Shown piece by piece: positions 12,220-24,795 of a stretch of 64,000 nucleotides of DNA. Every line of letters starts with the position of its first letter. Positions within the stretch are counted from its first letter, which is position 1. Made by a program: the position numbers and the translations under genes. The DNA is from Omphalotus guepiniiformis (lineage: Eukaryota; Basidiomycota; Agaricomycetes; Agaricales; Omphalotaceae), in contig JAQOOI010000070.1 in assembly GCA_028554645.1 (NCBI GenBank), positions 434,001 through 498,000 of the forward strand. The letters run 5' to 3'. Under the pieces are notes generated by a model. The model had not been told where the DNA came from. It did no database searches and saw only the letters and a list, made by a program, of their open reading frames with translations.

Positions 12220-14022
12220 TCAGGTCTTTTTTACTTTCTTTACCCCAAATCCAGTACCCTTCTCGTCAACACGCTCATCCTCATCCCAGAGCTTATACAA
12301 CTTATCCTCCAACCTCAAACTCTTTCCTTTCCTTTGATCACGAGCAGCCACCTTCTCCAGCGCCAACTCCTGTACCCTCTTTCTCTTCCTTTCGAGATCC
12401 TTAGCCCGTATCTCACGCGCAAAATTCTTACTTGACACTTCCGGAATCTTGCCAAAAACAGGCTTAGCGTGGAAAATCTTGCGCTTTGCCATCTCGAGTG
12501 GGGAACTGTAGAGTTTGACCCACTGGTTTTCGACTTCTGCTGCTGCGCTTGAAGTGGAGGGTGTATCTCGAGCAGCGTTGAAATTCCATTTTTGGATCCG
12601 TTTGGGTGGGGGAGTAGGCGGGGCTTGGGTTGAGGGAGGGGTGAATAGGTTCCCGAAGTTGATTTTGGGACGAATGCCCAAGTCGGATGAAGCGGCAGTG
12701 GGTGCTTGGCGCTCGACTTCGAGAGTCTGAGGAGAAAGCGAAGTGTCTAATCCATACGTCGAAGTCGCTGTTTCAAGCTGTCAATTTTTGTGTAAGCCAG
12801 GCAGCTTAATGAAGAAGATGATGATAGTTTCGAGCTTTTCAGATACTTCGCTCAAATATTTGTCCTTGGTCTCGGGGATGCCGAATTCTGCGTCTGAAAC
12901 ATTGCCAAGAGGTTCGTCGTCGATTTGAGGTGGCTTTGCGATATCTTTCCAAAGACTATCGGCTTCAATATTCGCCTCGAAATCATTACGACGAGAAGGC
13001 TAATAGTGTTAATGCATGGCAGTGGGCAAAAAAAAAAGGAATGTGCTCGACTTACTGGTTTGTCCTGAGGCTAGTAGTACGATTAAAGAGATGTTATAAC
13101 ATGACCCAGTGAACCAGACTCACGAGCGACTTTTTGCGGTCTGCTACCTTAGTTTGACGTATCTATATAATTGAGTGAGTACATACATGTTGGCGATTGG
13201 AAGGGTGGACGTATATTCGTATTCTTCAAGGACTCCTGAACCCACTGCGACTCCATACCTGTTGCTTTTTTGTGTATGATGTTCAGCAACTTGTGAACCT
13301 CTTGAATTATTTCCGAGTAAGGCATAAGGTAGATATCGATTTGAGGAAAGAATACGTATGTCCAACCTATAAAACCAATGAATTGTGTGAGGAGCGTCAA
13401 TACTTCGAAATACACACCACGAAGAATCAGCCCTTCATCCACCTTATTCTCGTCCATGACAAGCTTTCCTTCCTTCGCCTCTGCGCCCCTCACAGCAACC
13501 AAATACAACGCAGTCTTAATCTTATTAATAATCCTCAGCCTCACAAACTTCTTCTTGCTTGTTTGCTTCTTCGTGACCACCTGAACGAGAGACATTGGAA
13601 TTCGACCAGGTCGATGATACTTGGGTAAATTCACTGGAAGCAGTGAAACCTTTCCCATATCAACATCGGAATCCCGAAGTGTACGAGCTATACGGTCCTT
13701 CCAAGTCTCAATTTCGTAATGAAACGGAGGTTGTCGAGGAACGGGTTGCTCTTCAAGGAGCGAGAATGGGAGTGCTGTTACGGACAATACATTGCCCCGA
13801 GCAGACGGAAGAAGATTGCGCCTTATGTTCGCAGCTGGGTGACTAGGATCCAGAATCTTTCGTTGAAGCGTGATATGAGCACCAAGTGAAGAACCTGGAG
13901 TCTGGTTTCGGAACTAGGGTAAAGTGAATAGAATTCGCTACTCTGGATTGAATTTTACATACCGAAATTGACGATAAGCCAGTCACTTTCTTGAGTCGAC
14001 TTAATTCTTTACATTTCTGCAT
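12220..14022 (-). CDS. Unrecognised basic protein, possibly mitochondrial
   Basis: I do not recognise this family. Exons 14022-13963, 13913-13418, 13366-13187, 13143-13124, a 15-nt microexon (CCTCAGGACAAACCA, near 13077-13063), then two more exons ending at the stop at 12220 join in one frame to roughly 490 residues. The N-terminus MQKCKELSRLKKVTG is basic, Ser-rich and without acids in the first stretch, compatible with a mitochondrial presequence. A basic central domain contains PKYHRPGRIPMSLVQVVTKK, RLRIINKIKTALYLVAVRGA and GWTYVFFPQIDIYLMPYSEI, suggesting a small alpha/beta RNA-binding-like fold. The C-terminal part is charged and helical (AREIRAKDLERKRKR). An organellar ribosome or RNA-processing role is only a guess. 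The upstream ATG context could extend the N-terminus slightly. Confidence 0.6.
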
Positions 14023-14858
14023 AAAGCCGAGCTTGACCCCGAGCGAATTTAGAGAGAGAACGAGCCTTGTGAATGTATAGGCAAGAGTGTATGTACTAGA
14101 ACTTTTTGTTGAGCGGGCCGACAAATACTGTTAGGCGACTTACATAAGCTTGAAATCTCTTTTCTCCTCCTCCTTCAATATCAATATACCTTTACAAACG
14201 AGTATGCCGATGCACGAAGTAATTTTCGAAGACGTATTTGCGAGCTGCGAGAGCAAGCTGGCATACAATCAACCATCGTACTTTGAAATAAAACCCTTGT
14301 CTGGGCGCACTGAACATCTTTTCTGTACGTTTATATTTCTGACCCAAATTGCAATACAATAGCGCATATACTCAAAAAGATATAGCGTAGAGTACTACGT
14401 GCTGAATGTCAACACTCTGGTTCAACATTCAAACGTTCAGGCTTAAATGTCCCCGCACAGATGGACCGGGGCAATTCTAAGGGGAACTGGACGCCACAAC
14501 TGCTCTAGCCCATTCCCTTCTATCAATCTCATTCACTTTCTCCTTGACTTGACAGGTCATACGATACTTAGGCGACCATCGTGCCTGCGGAGACTATTCT
14601 GCCCGAGCTGGATATCCTGGTATTGTATGCAAAGGGAAGGAGCGGAGAATTTTGGTGGCCTGCAGCTGGATGAAATGGGTGCCTTGTTCTGCCAGAACAT
14701 GGGATGGGCGCGTGAGGCCTTGAGGTCGGAGCTCCATCGATGCCGTCCGTCTTCAAGTCCTTTATAAGAGGCCCACGTCTTTCTCGCAACCATATCTTCA
14801 CCGTCAATCTACACTCCCTCTGCGCAGCTTGAAGCCCTTCGATCAGAATTATTCAAAC
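14023..14858. other. Intergenic region, divergent promoters
   Basis: This stretch lies between the minus-strand basic protein and the plus-strand ubiquitin-fold gene. One open frame on each strand near 14450-14800 shows no family features, and I treat both as chance. A TATAAG at 14763 serves the downstream gene. Confidence 0.4.
14763..14768 (+). promoter_or_regulatory. TATA-like element of the ubiquitin-fold gene
   Basis: TATAAG in the context TTTATAAGAG lies about 96 bp before the ATG at 14859, followed by a CT-rich leader. Supported by position only. Confidence 0.4.
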
Positions 14859-15879
14859 ATGCAGTTCTTCATCAGAGTGAGTCTCTGCGGTTTCTAATTT
14901 ACAAGGGGCTTATTCGTTATTGTATCTTGCCAGAATCTCCAGTATGTCTCCGTTTCATTCAATGTGCACGAATGACACAAACTTGTCCAGAGGCCGAAGT
15001 CTCGTTTTTGCCGCTCAACCTTCAGATACAATTCGCACAATCAAGTCTGAACTAGAAGATCGAGAGTATGTTGCTGAACGCGATGTAAAATCAACAATCT
15101 CACTCCTGTTTTGATAGATACATCCCAGTCGACGAACAAACTCTTATTTATCAGGGCAGGCAATTAGACGACTATCGCTCCTTACTTGATTACGGTGTCT
15201 CTCGCGGTAAGTCTCACCATATTCGCCCATCCACCACACGCACTGACTACCACAACAGACTCAACGTTGCACCTCACGGCGTCCCTCCGAGGGGGCTTCA
15301 CTGGCGGTTCTGCCCTCCCTCTCATTGGCGCCGTTGCGGGTACTGTTGGCGGTACAGCTGGTGGTGTAGTCGGTACCGGTATCGCCACCGCGGGTGTCGG
15401 CGCAGCGGCTGCTGCAGCAGGCGGCACGGCAACTTCAGTTGGTATTGCTAGCGTATCCGCCGCCGCGCCGGGTGTATTGACGGCCCTTGGCTTCGCTGGC
15501 CCATTCGGCTGGGTTATTGGTGCAGGGGCCATTGTCAGTGCGGGTGTCATCATCGGGATGAATGGCGAGGATGATTATACCTGCTGGCAAAAGATTGTCA
15601 GTTTTGGGGAGGTTTCTGCGGCGGAGTACGATGAGTTTGCGTGCAAGGGAATGCCCCTGGAAGCACTGTCGGCACACTGTGATTTCGTCATCCACGCAGA
15701 TGGGACCTTGGTGGCGAGGAACAAACGCAGGGAGGAGTAAGTGTTGCGCCTTGGCCAATTGAGTTTTCGCTGACTGAATTATACATAGATATGCTCTCAA
15801 AGTGGCTAAGGTCACGGCAGAGTTGGTGTACCTTCATGCGGAGCGTTTTATTCCTCGGCTTTGTCTCCTAGCAGCATGA
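14859..15879 (+). CDS. Ubiquitin-fold protein ending in LRGG, fused to a glycine-zipper tail
   Basis: Six exons (14859-14876, 14934-14941, 14991-15065, 15118-15206, 15259-15736, 15789-15879) give 252 residues. Residues 1-76 form a ubiquitin-like domain: MQFFIRNLQGRSLVF, QPSDTIRTIKSELEDREYIP, LIYQGRQLDDYRSLLDYGV and STLHLTASLRGG, close to ubiquitin in length and in its final LRGG. The next ~95 residues are Gly/Ala/Val-rich and hydrophobic (AVAGTVGGTAGGVVGTG and similar), with many GxxxG spacings, suggesting membrane insertion. A charged C-terminal region follows (YTCWQKIVSF, CDFVIHADGTLVARNKRREE). Exon 2 is only 8 nt. If the Gly-Gly is cut like a ubiquitin precursor, a free ubiquitin-like modifier and a hydrophobic protein would result; this is inference. 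Confidence 0.88.
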
Positions 15880-17310
15880 ACTCATACGCAGCTTTAAAGT
15901 CTCAAAGCTCAACTGCTTGTCATTCAAACCGATGTTCCTTGATTTCATGAAATTTTCACTTGCTGTCATCACTCATTGCTCTCCGAAACAGCGAATAAAT
16001 GAGCCACTCTTGACTCAGATCCCTGAAGTGTGCCCATGCGTGGGGCATTGTGATATGATAGTCGAAATCATGATTTATTCAGCTCTTCAATATGGCGCTA
16101 TGCCTGAGCTCGAGTGCAACTGCGAAAGCGTTGTTAGTAGTTACGTCCGGTACTAGCGTGCCTGCACAACTCAGGCTCGAGCTCCTTGAACAACTTGATG
16201 TGTGGATATGAGCCCGCAGTCTCGATAGTTGCGGAATCTCTTTCGCTCAAACGTGTAGTATAAGCGCACATGCGACCGTGGCTTACCCTAAAGACAGGCT
16301 TCGTTCATTCCTGCAACTGTAAGTTTGGAACTTGAAAAATGAAAATTTACAGCGTGCGCAGCGTGATTACTCTATGGCCGGCCCGGCAAGGATTTACACG
16401 TGGGACCACCGGACTCACCTTGAACGTTGTCAACATTCTCAACTGCCACTACGATCCTATTACTATTAGTATTACCACGACGGCGCGAGCAAACCTCAAC
16501 TGAACATCAGCAATCCCGCCTCCTTCTCGATTCTTGTAATACATGCCAGGTAAATACGGCTCATGCGATGTTAGGCTCATGGAATTTCAATCGAGATCAT
16601 CATGAGAATCGCGACGGCCGAATCTGTTCTGCAATTGTCGAGGAAGCTTCTTGGGCCGGCTGCAGCACTGTGGAGCGAGAAACCCTACATATCTTGATTC
16701 TTCTTAGCGTCATTATCTAGTCCACCAGCGCAGATTTCATATGCTCAAGGGAATATCGCTCAAAGGATGTATAAAAATACATCTACTCTTGAGGCCACAC
16801 GGGGACAGCGATCTATTTCTCACCGATAAGTCGCCATACAGTGATTTGACTGCTATACTCGCCCCTGTCCCTGTCATCCATTGAGGTCGTAGAGCGTCGT
16901 TCCTTGCACGATTTTTCGATGGTACCTCTAACAACATCCACAATCCAACACACTTCATGGGACCGCATCCGGAAATAGCGGTACCGTTATGACCCCTTCT
17001 GTTTTTCTGATATCAAATGAATACAGAAAAAGACTTGGGGGGTGTACGAGAACTGTAGACAGTGGGGGTTTCTTTGATTGTTTCCCAGTGTTACTACGGC
17101 ATCAGAATATCAAGCATGCGCGGGGAGCCTTGGAACAAATACCGAACCCCAGATACCGTATGCAATTCCCTAGTACGCTTCTTTCCGAGGGCTGCGCTCA
17201 GAATACGGCCTCTTAGGCAACTCCATAAAAGACTCGGTTTTTGTTCCTTGCTCCTCCTTTTCATTTCTTCGTCTCGTCCTTCACCGTCGTTGCGTGGTTC
17301 TCGTAGGGCA
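15880..17310. other. Intergenic region
   Basis: No supported gene in 1.4 kb. Short open frames (for example 16427-16720) lack recognisable domains. CATAAAA near 17224 could be the TATA element of the gene starting at 17311. Confidence 0.4.
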
Positions 17311-19632
17311 ATGGCACCTCCGGTGACGATTGACAATACCCTGGGCGCTCTCCTTATCGGCTTTGCCGTTTCCTGCTGTCTTTTCGGTGTGGTTATAGCT
17401 CAAGTATCTTCCTACTATTCGCGTTTTCATGCGGATAAACTCATATACAAAGTCTTGGTGAGGAATTCATTGTCAATGTCAAAGTACGGACTTATCACCG
17501 CCGTGTCTCGTCTTTGAACAGGTTATTGTTATTTTGTAAGTTTCGAGTTTCGACACACGACGTGCCTGCAGATGGCTGGTTGACCCGGACGGTGTTTAGT
17601 ACTTGTCAACTGCTGGATCAAGCACTTATCGGACACGTCGTGTACTTTTACATTGTCACTAATTTTCTCAATCCTCTTGCTCTGATTCGGGGTTCTGTAA
17701 CATGGTGAGTGTATGATCATCTTTTTGCTACGTGTACTGAATGTAGGGGACTCCTAGGTCATTCATTGTAAGTCTCGTCCTATTACACTCACACGAGCGA
17801 CTGTTCAATAATTAAACTGATCTGAAATTTCTCTTACAAGTTGCAACAAACACTTGGCGTGAGTGGATATTAGCAACTCAAGAAATTATGCAAGCTGATT
17901 GCGTCTATTCTCTTATACAGGCAATTGTGGGCACAGTCGTGACTACGTGAGCCATCTCACCAGATACTTATGCAGCGTATCCTCACCAAATATGCCCGCC
18001 GTGACTAGCTGCTATGCAATCCGAGTTTGGCGTTGTGAGTTTCATTTCTACGCTGAAAGTACTACCAAATACTATCCGCACCCACACAGTCAGCCACAAA
18101 AACTGGTACATAAGCGGAATCCTGGTAAATCCTTCATCCCAACATCTCATGCATCTCATGCTATTCAGTCAATTCACTATGTACCCGGAACTGATGGATC
18201 TTTTCCAGGTGGCTCTTTCAATGGGACATCTCGGTAAATCTCTTCCTCTTCCTCGGCATCACAAGCAAATTCCACGTCGCTAATCGAATATTCTCGCGCT
18301 CTGTGTGTACTTGATAACAGCAAGTGCAATAGGTGCGTCTAAGGAAGTCATCATTTTATTTGAGTTTGTCTAAGTATGACCTGTCCAGTATTCACGGTTC
18401 AAGCGTGAGCCATAATTATATTCCAGGTCCTTCTACCTGAGAAAAATCAAACTCTGTTTCTCTCTAAAGGTTCCAGCTTCCCACTGTCGAAGCAGTTTCC
18501 GGGCTTAGGGTACGTCAACCTTCCGGGATCCTGTAAACAGAGTCTATTTCGTGTGTCTAATTTTGAACTTGGCGTCTCCGACATTGTGGTGGATTCGCAT
18601 ATTCGTGGGGAATAGGTCATTGGAACGATTGCGTTGGGTCTGGGTTCTGCGACGGACATTTCTACAGCGGCGGCCTTGTGTGCTTTCCTTGTTAGACTGC
18701 GGACAGGTCATGAACAGTAAGTACCCAACTCGGCTCGGTAGAAGTTGATGTTGGTGACGCTATATTTCATCAGATCGGACACTTTAGTGAAGAGATTAAT
18801 GTGTTATGCACTCAGCACGGGTGCCGCGACGAGGTAGGTGCATCTACATGCAAAATCACTTACTGGACTCCTGAAGTGTACATCATTACAGTGTTGTTAG
18901 TATTACTTGTCTTGTGTTGGTAAGTCCTTCCGACACAAATGGTCTTCAACTCTTAACGATGGTCATGATGACTTGCGAGTAGTACAACATCATGCCGGAT
19001 AACTTGATCTTCATTGGAGTATTCTTTGCTCTCAGTAAATGTAAGCTTGAAACCTAGGGCTTTAGTGTAAATGATGTTTGAAGAACTCATGTTTATGCAT
19101 AGTCTATGCCATTTCATTCATGGCAACGTACGTGTTCTATCCCTCTCAACTTCTACAATCTCACTTACTCTCTCCTCACTCATCATTCATGTTGTTTCTT
19201 TAACTTCGCCACATTTTCTCATATCAAAAGTCTCAACACAAGACGAATAGTCCGAGGCAGAGGAACGGATCGACAACATCTTACCAGCGGCAGCGGAAGT
19301 GGCTTCGAGAGCTCCAATACTCACCTTCGTCACTCATTACAATCGGGATGGCATAGATATAGCTCGCGAGCGGCTATACCCATCACTCGGCAAGATATCA
19401 GTACTATCGGGAGTGGAAGTAGAAGTGTGGTGGGGAGTGTGCAACCCACTGAGGTTTGGGTCGGAATGGTAAGAGAATAGCTTTCGTTTGATGATGAACG
19501 GAAGATCTTACTTGAACGTTATGGATATAGGAAAGTCAAGTATCCCGAGAAGAGGCCCTCCCCTCGCTCCCTGAGAGAATGAATTTGGTTCAGCAGCGAT
19601 ACTCCCTTACAACGTTCAAAATAGAGAGGTGA
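17311..19632 (+). CDS. DUF6534-type multi-pass membrane protein
   Basis: This has the layout of the large basidiomycete family of roughly seven-helix DUF6534 membrane proteins of unknown function. The N-terminus MAPPVTIDNTLGALLIGFAV is followed by LDQALIGHVVYFYIVTNF, AIRVWRFSHKNWYISGIL, a TM with GLGSATDISTAAALCAFLVR, LRTGHEQ, YALSTGAAT, YNIMPDNLIFIGVFFALSK, YAISFMATLNTRR, then a Ser/Gly-rich cytosolic tail ending TTFKIER. It is cut into at least a dozen exons, several tiny: 17522-17535 (14 nt), 17758-17767 (10 nt) and 17841-17858 (18 nt). Around 18125-18168 the 44-nt segment looks like an intron but its removal shifts the expected frame, so that junction is uncertain. No inactivating stop was seen. 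Ligand and role are unknown; sensing is a guess. Confidence 0.8.
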
Positions 19633-22600
19633 GTATAGGGAGTCATTGTCTGAAAACTTGAGATGTTTTCCGGGAGGATTCAACGTTTGTCTGGGTTTGA
19701 TTATTCGCTCTGTATGATACTTGTATCGGGCTGTAAGCTCAAGAACTGACTTCTAAACGTGTTTGGATAGACCTCAAAAGTTCTAAACTGTGTTATTATA
19801 TGTTTTATGATACCCCCCATCCTCCTCCTGGGTCCCTGGCCACCCCGAGGATCCGCTTTGTATTTTCTCGTTCACATCTTTCGATTTCACTGCATTCCTG
19901 TCTTGATTGACTTCACTTATAGCCATACAACCCACTCCCTGTATACGTATATCTCACTATCATCATCCATCACTATCCGTGGATTCAAAGTTTTGCTTTC
20001 GTATAAATGTACTTGTAGACAACCTTCAAGAATCCCCTCCGCTTCCCTCTACTTATAATTACTTCTCTTCTTCTTTCAGTTTACTAGATGTCGAATTTTC
20101 CTTTACTTTGTCTCGTACATTGAACGTGGGAAGAATTTGCTGGTCTGGGCAAAGCCCAAAGTCTATGGGCGTCCGAAATCATTTCCTCTGAGTCTCTCTC
20201 ATCACCGTCCGTTCCTCGAGCGAACCTATTGCTTCAGATCTACTTAGCTGGACGTCTTCAATTCTCGTTGACACCTAGAATGGAAGAAAGCTTCTAGTCA
20301 CGCCCCAAGCGTACAGCAAGTCGTAGCCGGGCGCCTACAAAGCAACTGAAAAAGTTCTCTCCGCAGTCTGGACGTTCATTGTGCAAGTCTTGAGTTTTGG
20401 ATGCTCTATCAAGAGAACGACATATATATTCATCATGGAGCCATGTATGCAGCGTACGCGTGCTGAGTAAAAAGGCTTAACACCGCCGAATCAACGTACA
20501 CTCCTACTCCACCCCCGGCGCCTCCTCCACCTGACGCGTCACCCAGGCTAGGCCTTACGAGTCCAGTCCATCGCGATATTGTAGCTGGGAAGAGAAGAAT
20601 TGAAGGCGCTTGTCGTGTTGCTGTCATGAGGATTGGTTAAAGTGTTCTGTGTGGGCGACTCGGGACCGTTGAGCTCCAACCGGACAAAAGCAAGTTTTTC
20701 GTGTTTAGAGGCATTTCCAGCTTACCAAAAAACCCTTTGTATCCTCTTTAGAAGTTTTCACCTTTGTCGTACCGTGGCCCTTGGGAGCCCTTAGGGACGA
20801 CTCAGTATTGACTCGACGTTTGACAGCAGCAACACGGACCAATATGGACCCACAGACGCCCACAGACGGGGCAGTGCTTGATCATGACGTTTATGCTGGC
20901 TTTGTCCAACGCGTCACCGGTTCTGGCTTTGTAGGGGGCTTACAGTTCAACGTCCATGGTTATTGATTGATTTTTTGGCGATTCTATTAGTGTTACTGTG
21001 AAACCTTGTAGAACATGAACTAACGGTATTGTCGTTCTGATTCTGATTCTGATTATGCTGTCATTGATCACCCACGATAGAACACGAGATCTTTACTCCG
21101 AAGTCGCGACCGGGTGCTTGGAGTACTTGTACACCTTTGGTGGCTTGCTGGTGGTCGTTACTGCCGTCCTTACTGGAGATATGTCAACGTGCATATGTAC
21201 TGAGTCGACAATCAAGAAGACAATAACAAGATCGTTTGAATCATGTCTCTCGGTTAATGGTTCCTTGGGCCTTGAGGGAAATTACTGCGGACGCTACACG
21301 CTGAAGAAGGCTGAAGACTGTGCTCATGTCCGAAAAATCCGGAAACATGAATCGGGTTGACAATGGATATGGAATGTTAACAATGACAATCATTCAAGCA
21401 GCGCAAATCTGTGTAATCATGATCATATGTAGCAGCTATGTCAACGACTCACAATCCTATCATCGATGGAAATCAACCCTCACCACGCCACGCCACGAAT
21501 GAGATCGCCCATCAATATCATCATGATTATGATTCATTCCAATCTCCAAAACGCTTGCAGATCGTCGACCCCTGAGTGCGTGTTAGGTGCATGCTCAAGC
21601 TAGCGAACGGCGTCGATCCAGATCAAGAGGGGGAGAATGGAGCTGGTTTTTGTTGACGGAGACGAAGAACACGAGAGATCAGCCTGAGGCCAGGGCGTGT
21701 AGGATGAGCCTGTAGAAGAACTTCCAAGGGTCCGTACCGTACTGTACATACGTCAATCAGTGAAGAGAGAGAGAGAGAGAGAGGTACGCACATACGCGTA
21801 GGGATGTATACTTGTACCTGTTCACTGAGATCTTGATTGAATACCGAGTCAGCCTGAGTGAGTCCGAGTCGGACGCGGTGATTGAATGGAAGGAAGGGGG
21901 GTCCGATAGCCTTGATTAAAGATGAAAGATGTAGAAGTTTGTGAAAGAATCTCGTTCATTCGACTAGTTAATGTAAGTAAGGAAGTATGTATGTATGTAT
22001 GTGTATCACGATTAACATGGATTGAATTTGAGCGGCAAATGAAAGGAAATCATGATGAAAGGATGCCTTTGCTTTAGTCGTCTCATTCAAATTCCGAGTA
22101 TTGCCCGAGCTGGATGATAATTGATCGATGATCTCTTTGAAGTTTCCAACAAAGCGCACGCCGCACGAGAGTCATTCATGTGCACCTACATATACATACC
22201 TTACCAATGGTCTAAGCGCGTAATTTTCTCTGTGTACATACATACTTTCCTGATGGTCTTACCGACGTCCGAGTCCTTGTATACATACTACCATTCAGGT
22301 TAGAGATAGGGCAAAAGTATATGGAGTAAGAACACGAGCTCGAGCTCGAGCTCCTCACCCACTATTCGCGGAAGTACACTCGAGCGTGGTACAAGTACCT
22401 GAGGGTTCCGATGACAGGGACAACCTCGAATAGGACATGTTCATATGTAATAACAAGTAAGTACAACATGGTAACTACCCCTCTCTACTTACAAAGCTGT
22501 ATTGTAATTCGGCTTGAAGAACTGATGTATCACCTTCAAATCGACTCGGATTCAGAATATGTAAGTACATACACATGAATCAATTGGCATAATCCTCTTT

Positions 22601-22964
22601 CCCAAATCAGATTCATTCACCCCTTCCCCCCCTTGAAGTTCTCCGACTCGGAGGTCACTCCCTCGCTCCGAGTCTCGAGTCTTGGTCTTTCGCTCCCCGG
22701 GTCTCGCTTACACGCAACGGAATGGAATCAGAAAAACAGGAAAACCACACACACTCGTTGAATATCATGTAGTAATAACATGTAATGCGTAAATTGATAG
22801 AAGCTCGCCTGAGGATATTGGGGGTGGGGGTACATGCAAGAAACGAGTGTCGAGCCGTGCCAGCGAATAGAACTTGCGGAAGAAAAGGAATGTATAATGG
22901 AAAGTATGTATGTATGTATGTACGATTCAAGACAATGTGGTGTGGTACTTGTTCGGGTTCGAGT

Positions 22965-22990
22965 GGTCGGTCGGTCGGTCGGTCGGTCGG
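22965..22990. repeat. GGTC tetranucleotide microsatellite
   Basis: A run of about six GGTC units, ending in GGG. It is followed within 80 bp by a hexameric CGAAGT array, so slippage repeats cluster here. Confidence 0.85.
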
Positions 22991-23040
22991 GTAGGTTGGA
23001 GGACGTGGACTTGAGGCCAGTTGGGCCTGAGGGTCAAAAG

Positions 23041-23070
23041 TTCGAAGTCGAAGTCGAAGTCGAAGTCGAA
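23041..23070. repeat. CGAAGT hexanucleotide microsatellite
   Basis: Five consecutive CGAAGT units. Downstream (23155-23205) GAAAGC and AATGAAG units are also tandemly repeated. Confidence 0.85.
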
Positions 23071-24788
23071 GGAGGTTGTTGCCGAGGCGCTTGCCAGCGG
23101 GTGGTTAGGTGGTTGGTTGGGTGTCCGTAAGTACATGCGTGGGGGTCCTAAATCGAGAAAGCGAAAGCGAAAGCGATAAAGAATGAAGAATGAAGAATGA
23201 AGATGAAGAGGCGACAAATGTAGCACTTAATAGATGAAGGCTCGAGGAGGCCTATAAGTAACAAGCGACGTCGCGAACGAAGCCTATGCATGCGATGGAT
23301 AAGTAATAAGAACTTGAATAAATGCAAGCCCAAGGCTCTATCAGAAAGAACTCACCTCGTGTCCTCGTGTAAACAGTGACCAAATCAACCGACGTTTACA
23401 GCCTGAACCAACCAGACGTACATAACCACGTACGTACGTTTTCAATAACGGGTTTCCATTACAGAGCGTAAATGGTATACATACAGTACATATATAGTTT
23501 TTTCTGAGTGGAGGCTAAAGAACCTTCAGCGGGACCTATGTAGGACTTAGAACTGATGCAGAGAAGGGGGGGGACTTACGGGGCATGAGATGATGTACAT
23601 ACAGATGGATGGGAATACGGCAAGAGGGGTAAGAAGCGCGCGCCAATCACGATAAATGAATTGGGAGAAGACTCGGACTCGGAGTACCTGGATGCGCCGC
23701 AGAAGAACCCCCCCCCCAAGGACGTTGTACTTGACGAGAGAAGAAAAAAGTCGAGTCAGAGTAAGTCAGAGTGAGTAAGTCAGTACGATGAAAAGAAAAC
23801 ACATGGCATGGCGGCGCACCTACTTAGGTCCAGAGGGGGCTATCAAATTCTGTTCTTCGAAAGTATTTACGCGTAAGCAGACAGCACAGACGAGCAAGGC
23901 AAAAGGGCAAGGCGCAAGGCATGTTATGTTACGATTCTATCTGCCGGGAACGGTAGGACCCTAGTAACTTGAACCATCTTTTGAGTTCATCGTTCTACAT
24001 AAATAAGGCGTCGCGGTTCTTGCCTAAGGGTCCAGATAGGAAAAGGAAGACATGATTCATGGGTTCTCCGAAAATTTTGCTTTTGAGAGAACAAGGTTGA
24101 CACGGTGGAAGGTAATGCAAAGGGTATGGCATAAGCATTGGGGCTTGTGATGAATCACATTGACCGCGCCTGTTCCGCTTTTGGAACGCGAGTGATGGAA
24201 TTGTTTCAACAGATAGATCGCATCCCGGAAGTGTAGATCTGTTCTTCGGAATTCCTACTGAAAGGTCCAGGAGATAAGTACAACCGTGGTCGGGACGGTC
24301 GGTGCCACCGGTCGAACAGAGGCAACCCAAAAGGCATTTCGAGGCGGGGTTTCTGCCCCGGGGCTTCTTCAAGGGGTCCCCAATAGGATATTCCGGGTTT
24401 CACGTTCAATCACCTATACGCGCAAATTCATTGATTAGGTCTGTGCATGTAACAAAGCCCATTGGAGTAGCCTCTGATAGCACATGCTTCGAAGAGAAAC
24501 TGATTGAGTGACAAAGAGCCTTCTCTTGAAAATACAAGAGACGGAATCGCATTGCCATGACGAAAAAGAGAGAGAGATCTAGTATTAGTATTAGTTTGAA
24601 ACTGATAAAGGGAAAGATAGATGTGTTTTTTACAAGAACAACCAAAAGAGAGAGGAAAGAGAAGAACACGTGGAGATGCGTCCTTAGTTCCGAATTCGTA
24701 AGTCCCTTTTAGATCGCCCAAAAAGGAAAGATTAGCCGGAAAGAATGAACCCGCTAACTTTTGGTTTTTTTCGCGAACAGGGGATTGT

Positions 24789-24795
24789 TATATAA
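24789..24795 (+). promoter_or_regulatory. TATA box of clp1
   Basis: TATATAAA lies about 90 bp upstream of the clp1 ATG, followed by a CAACTTCAACTTC-rich leader. A good fit for a fungal core promoter. Confidence 0.5.

Noticed and set aside
13149..13787. Reading the basic minus-strand protein as two separate genes
   Set aside because: Phases join across the 20-nt and 15-nt exons into one frame through to the stop at 12220.
14447..14807. Opposed 106- and 79-codon frames upstream of the ubiquitin-fold gene
   Set aside because: They overlap each other and the promoter, with no domain or splice support.
15182..15815. Antisense frames of 123-126 codons over the glycine-rich tail of the ubiquitin-fold gene
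   Set aside because: They are complements of Gly/Ala codons, rich in Pro and Ala, with no start context or splice support.
22902..23070. Regular tandem repeats considered as a CRISPR-like array
   Set aside because: Units are 4-6 bp without spacers; these are microsatellites.
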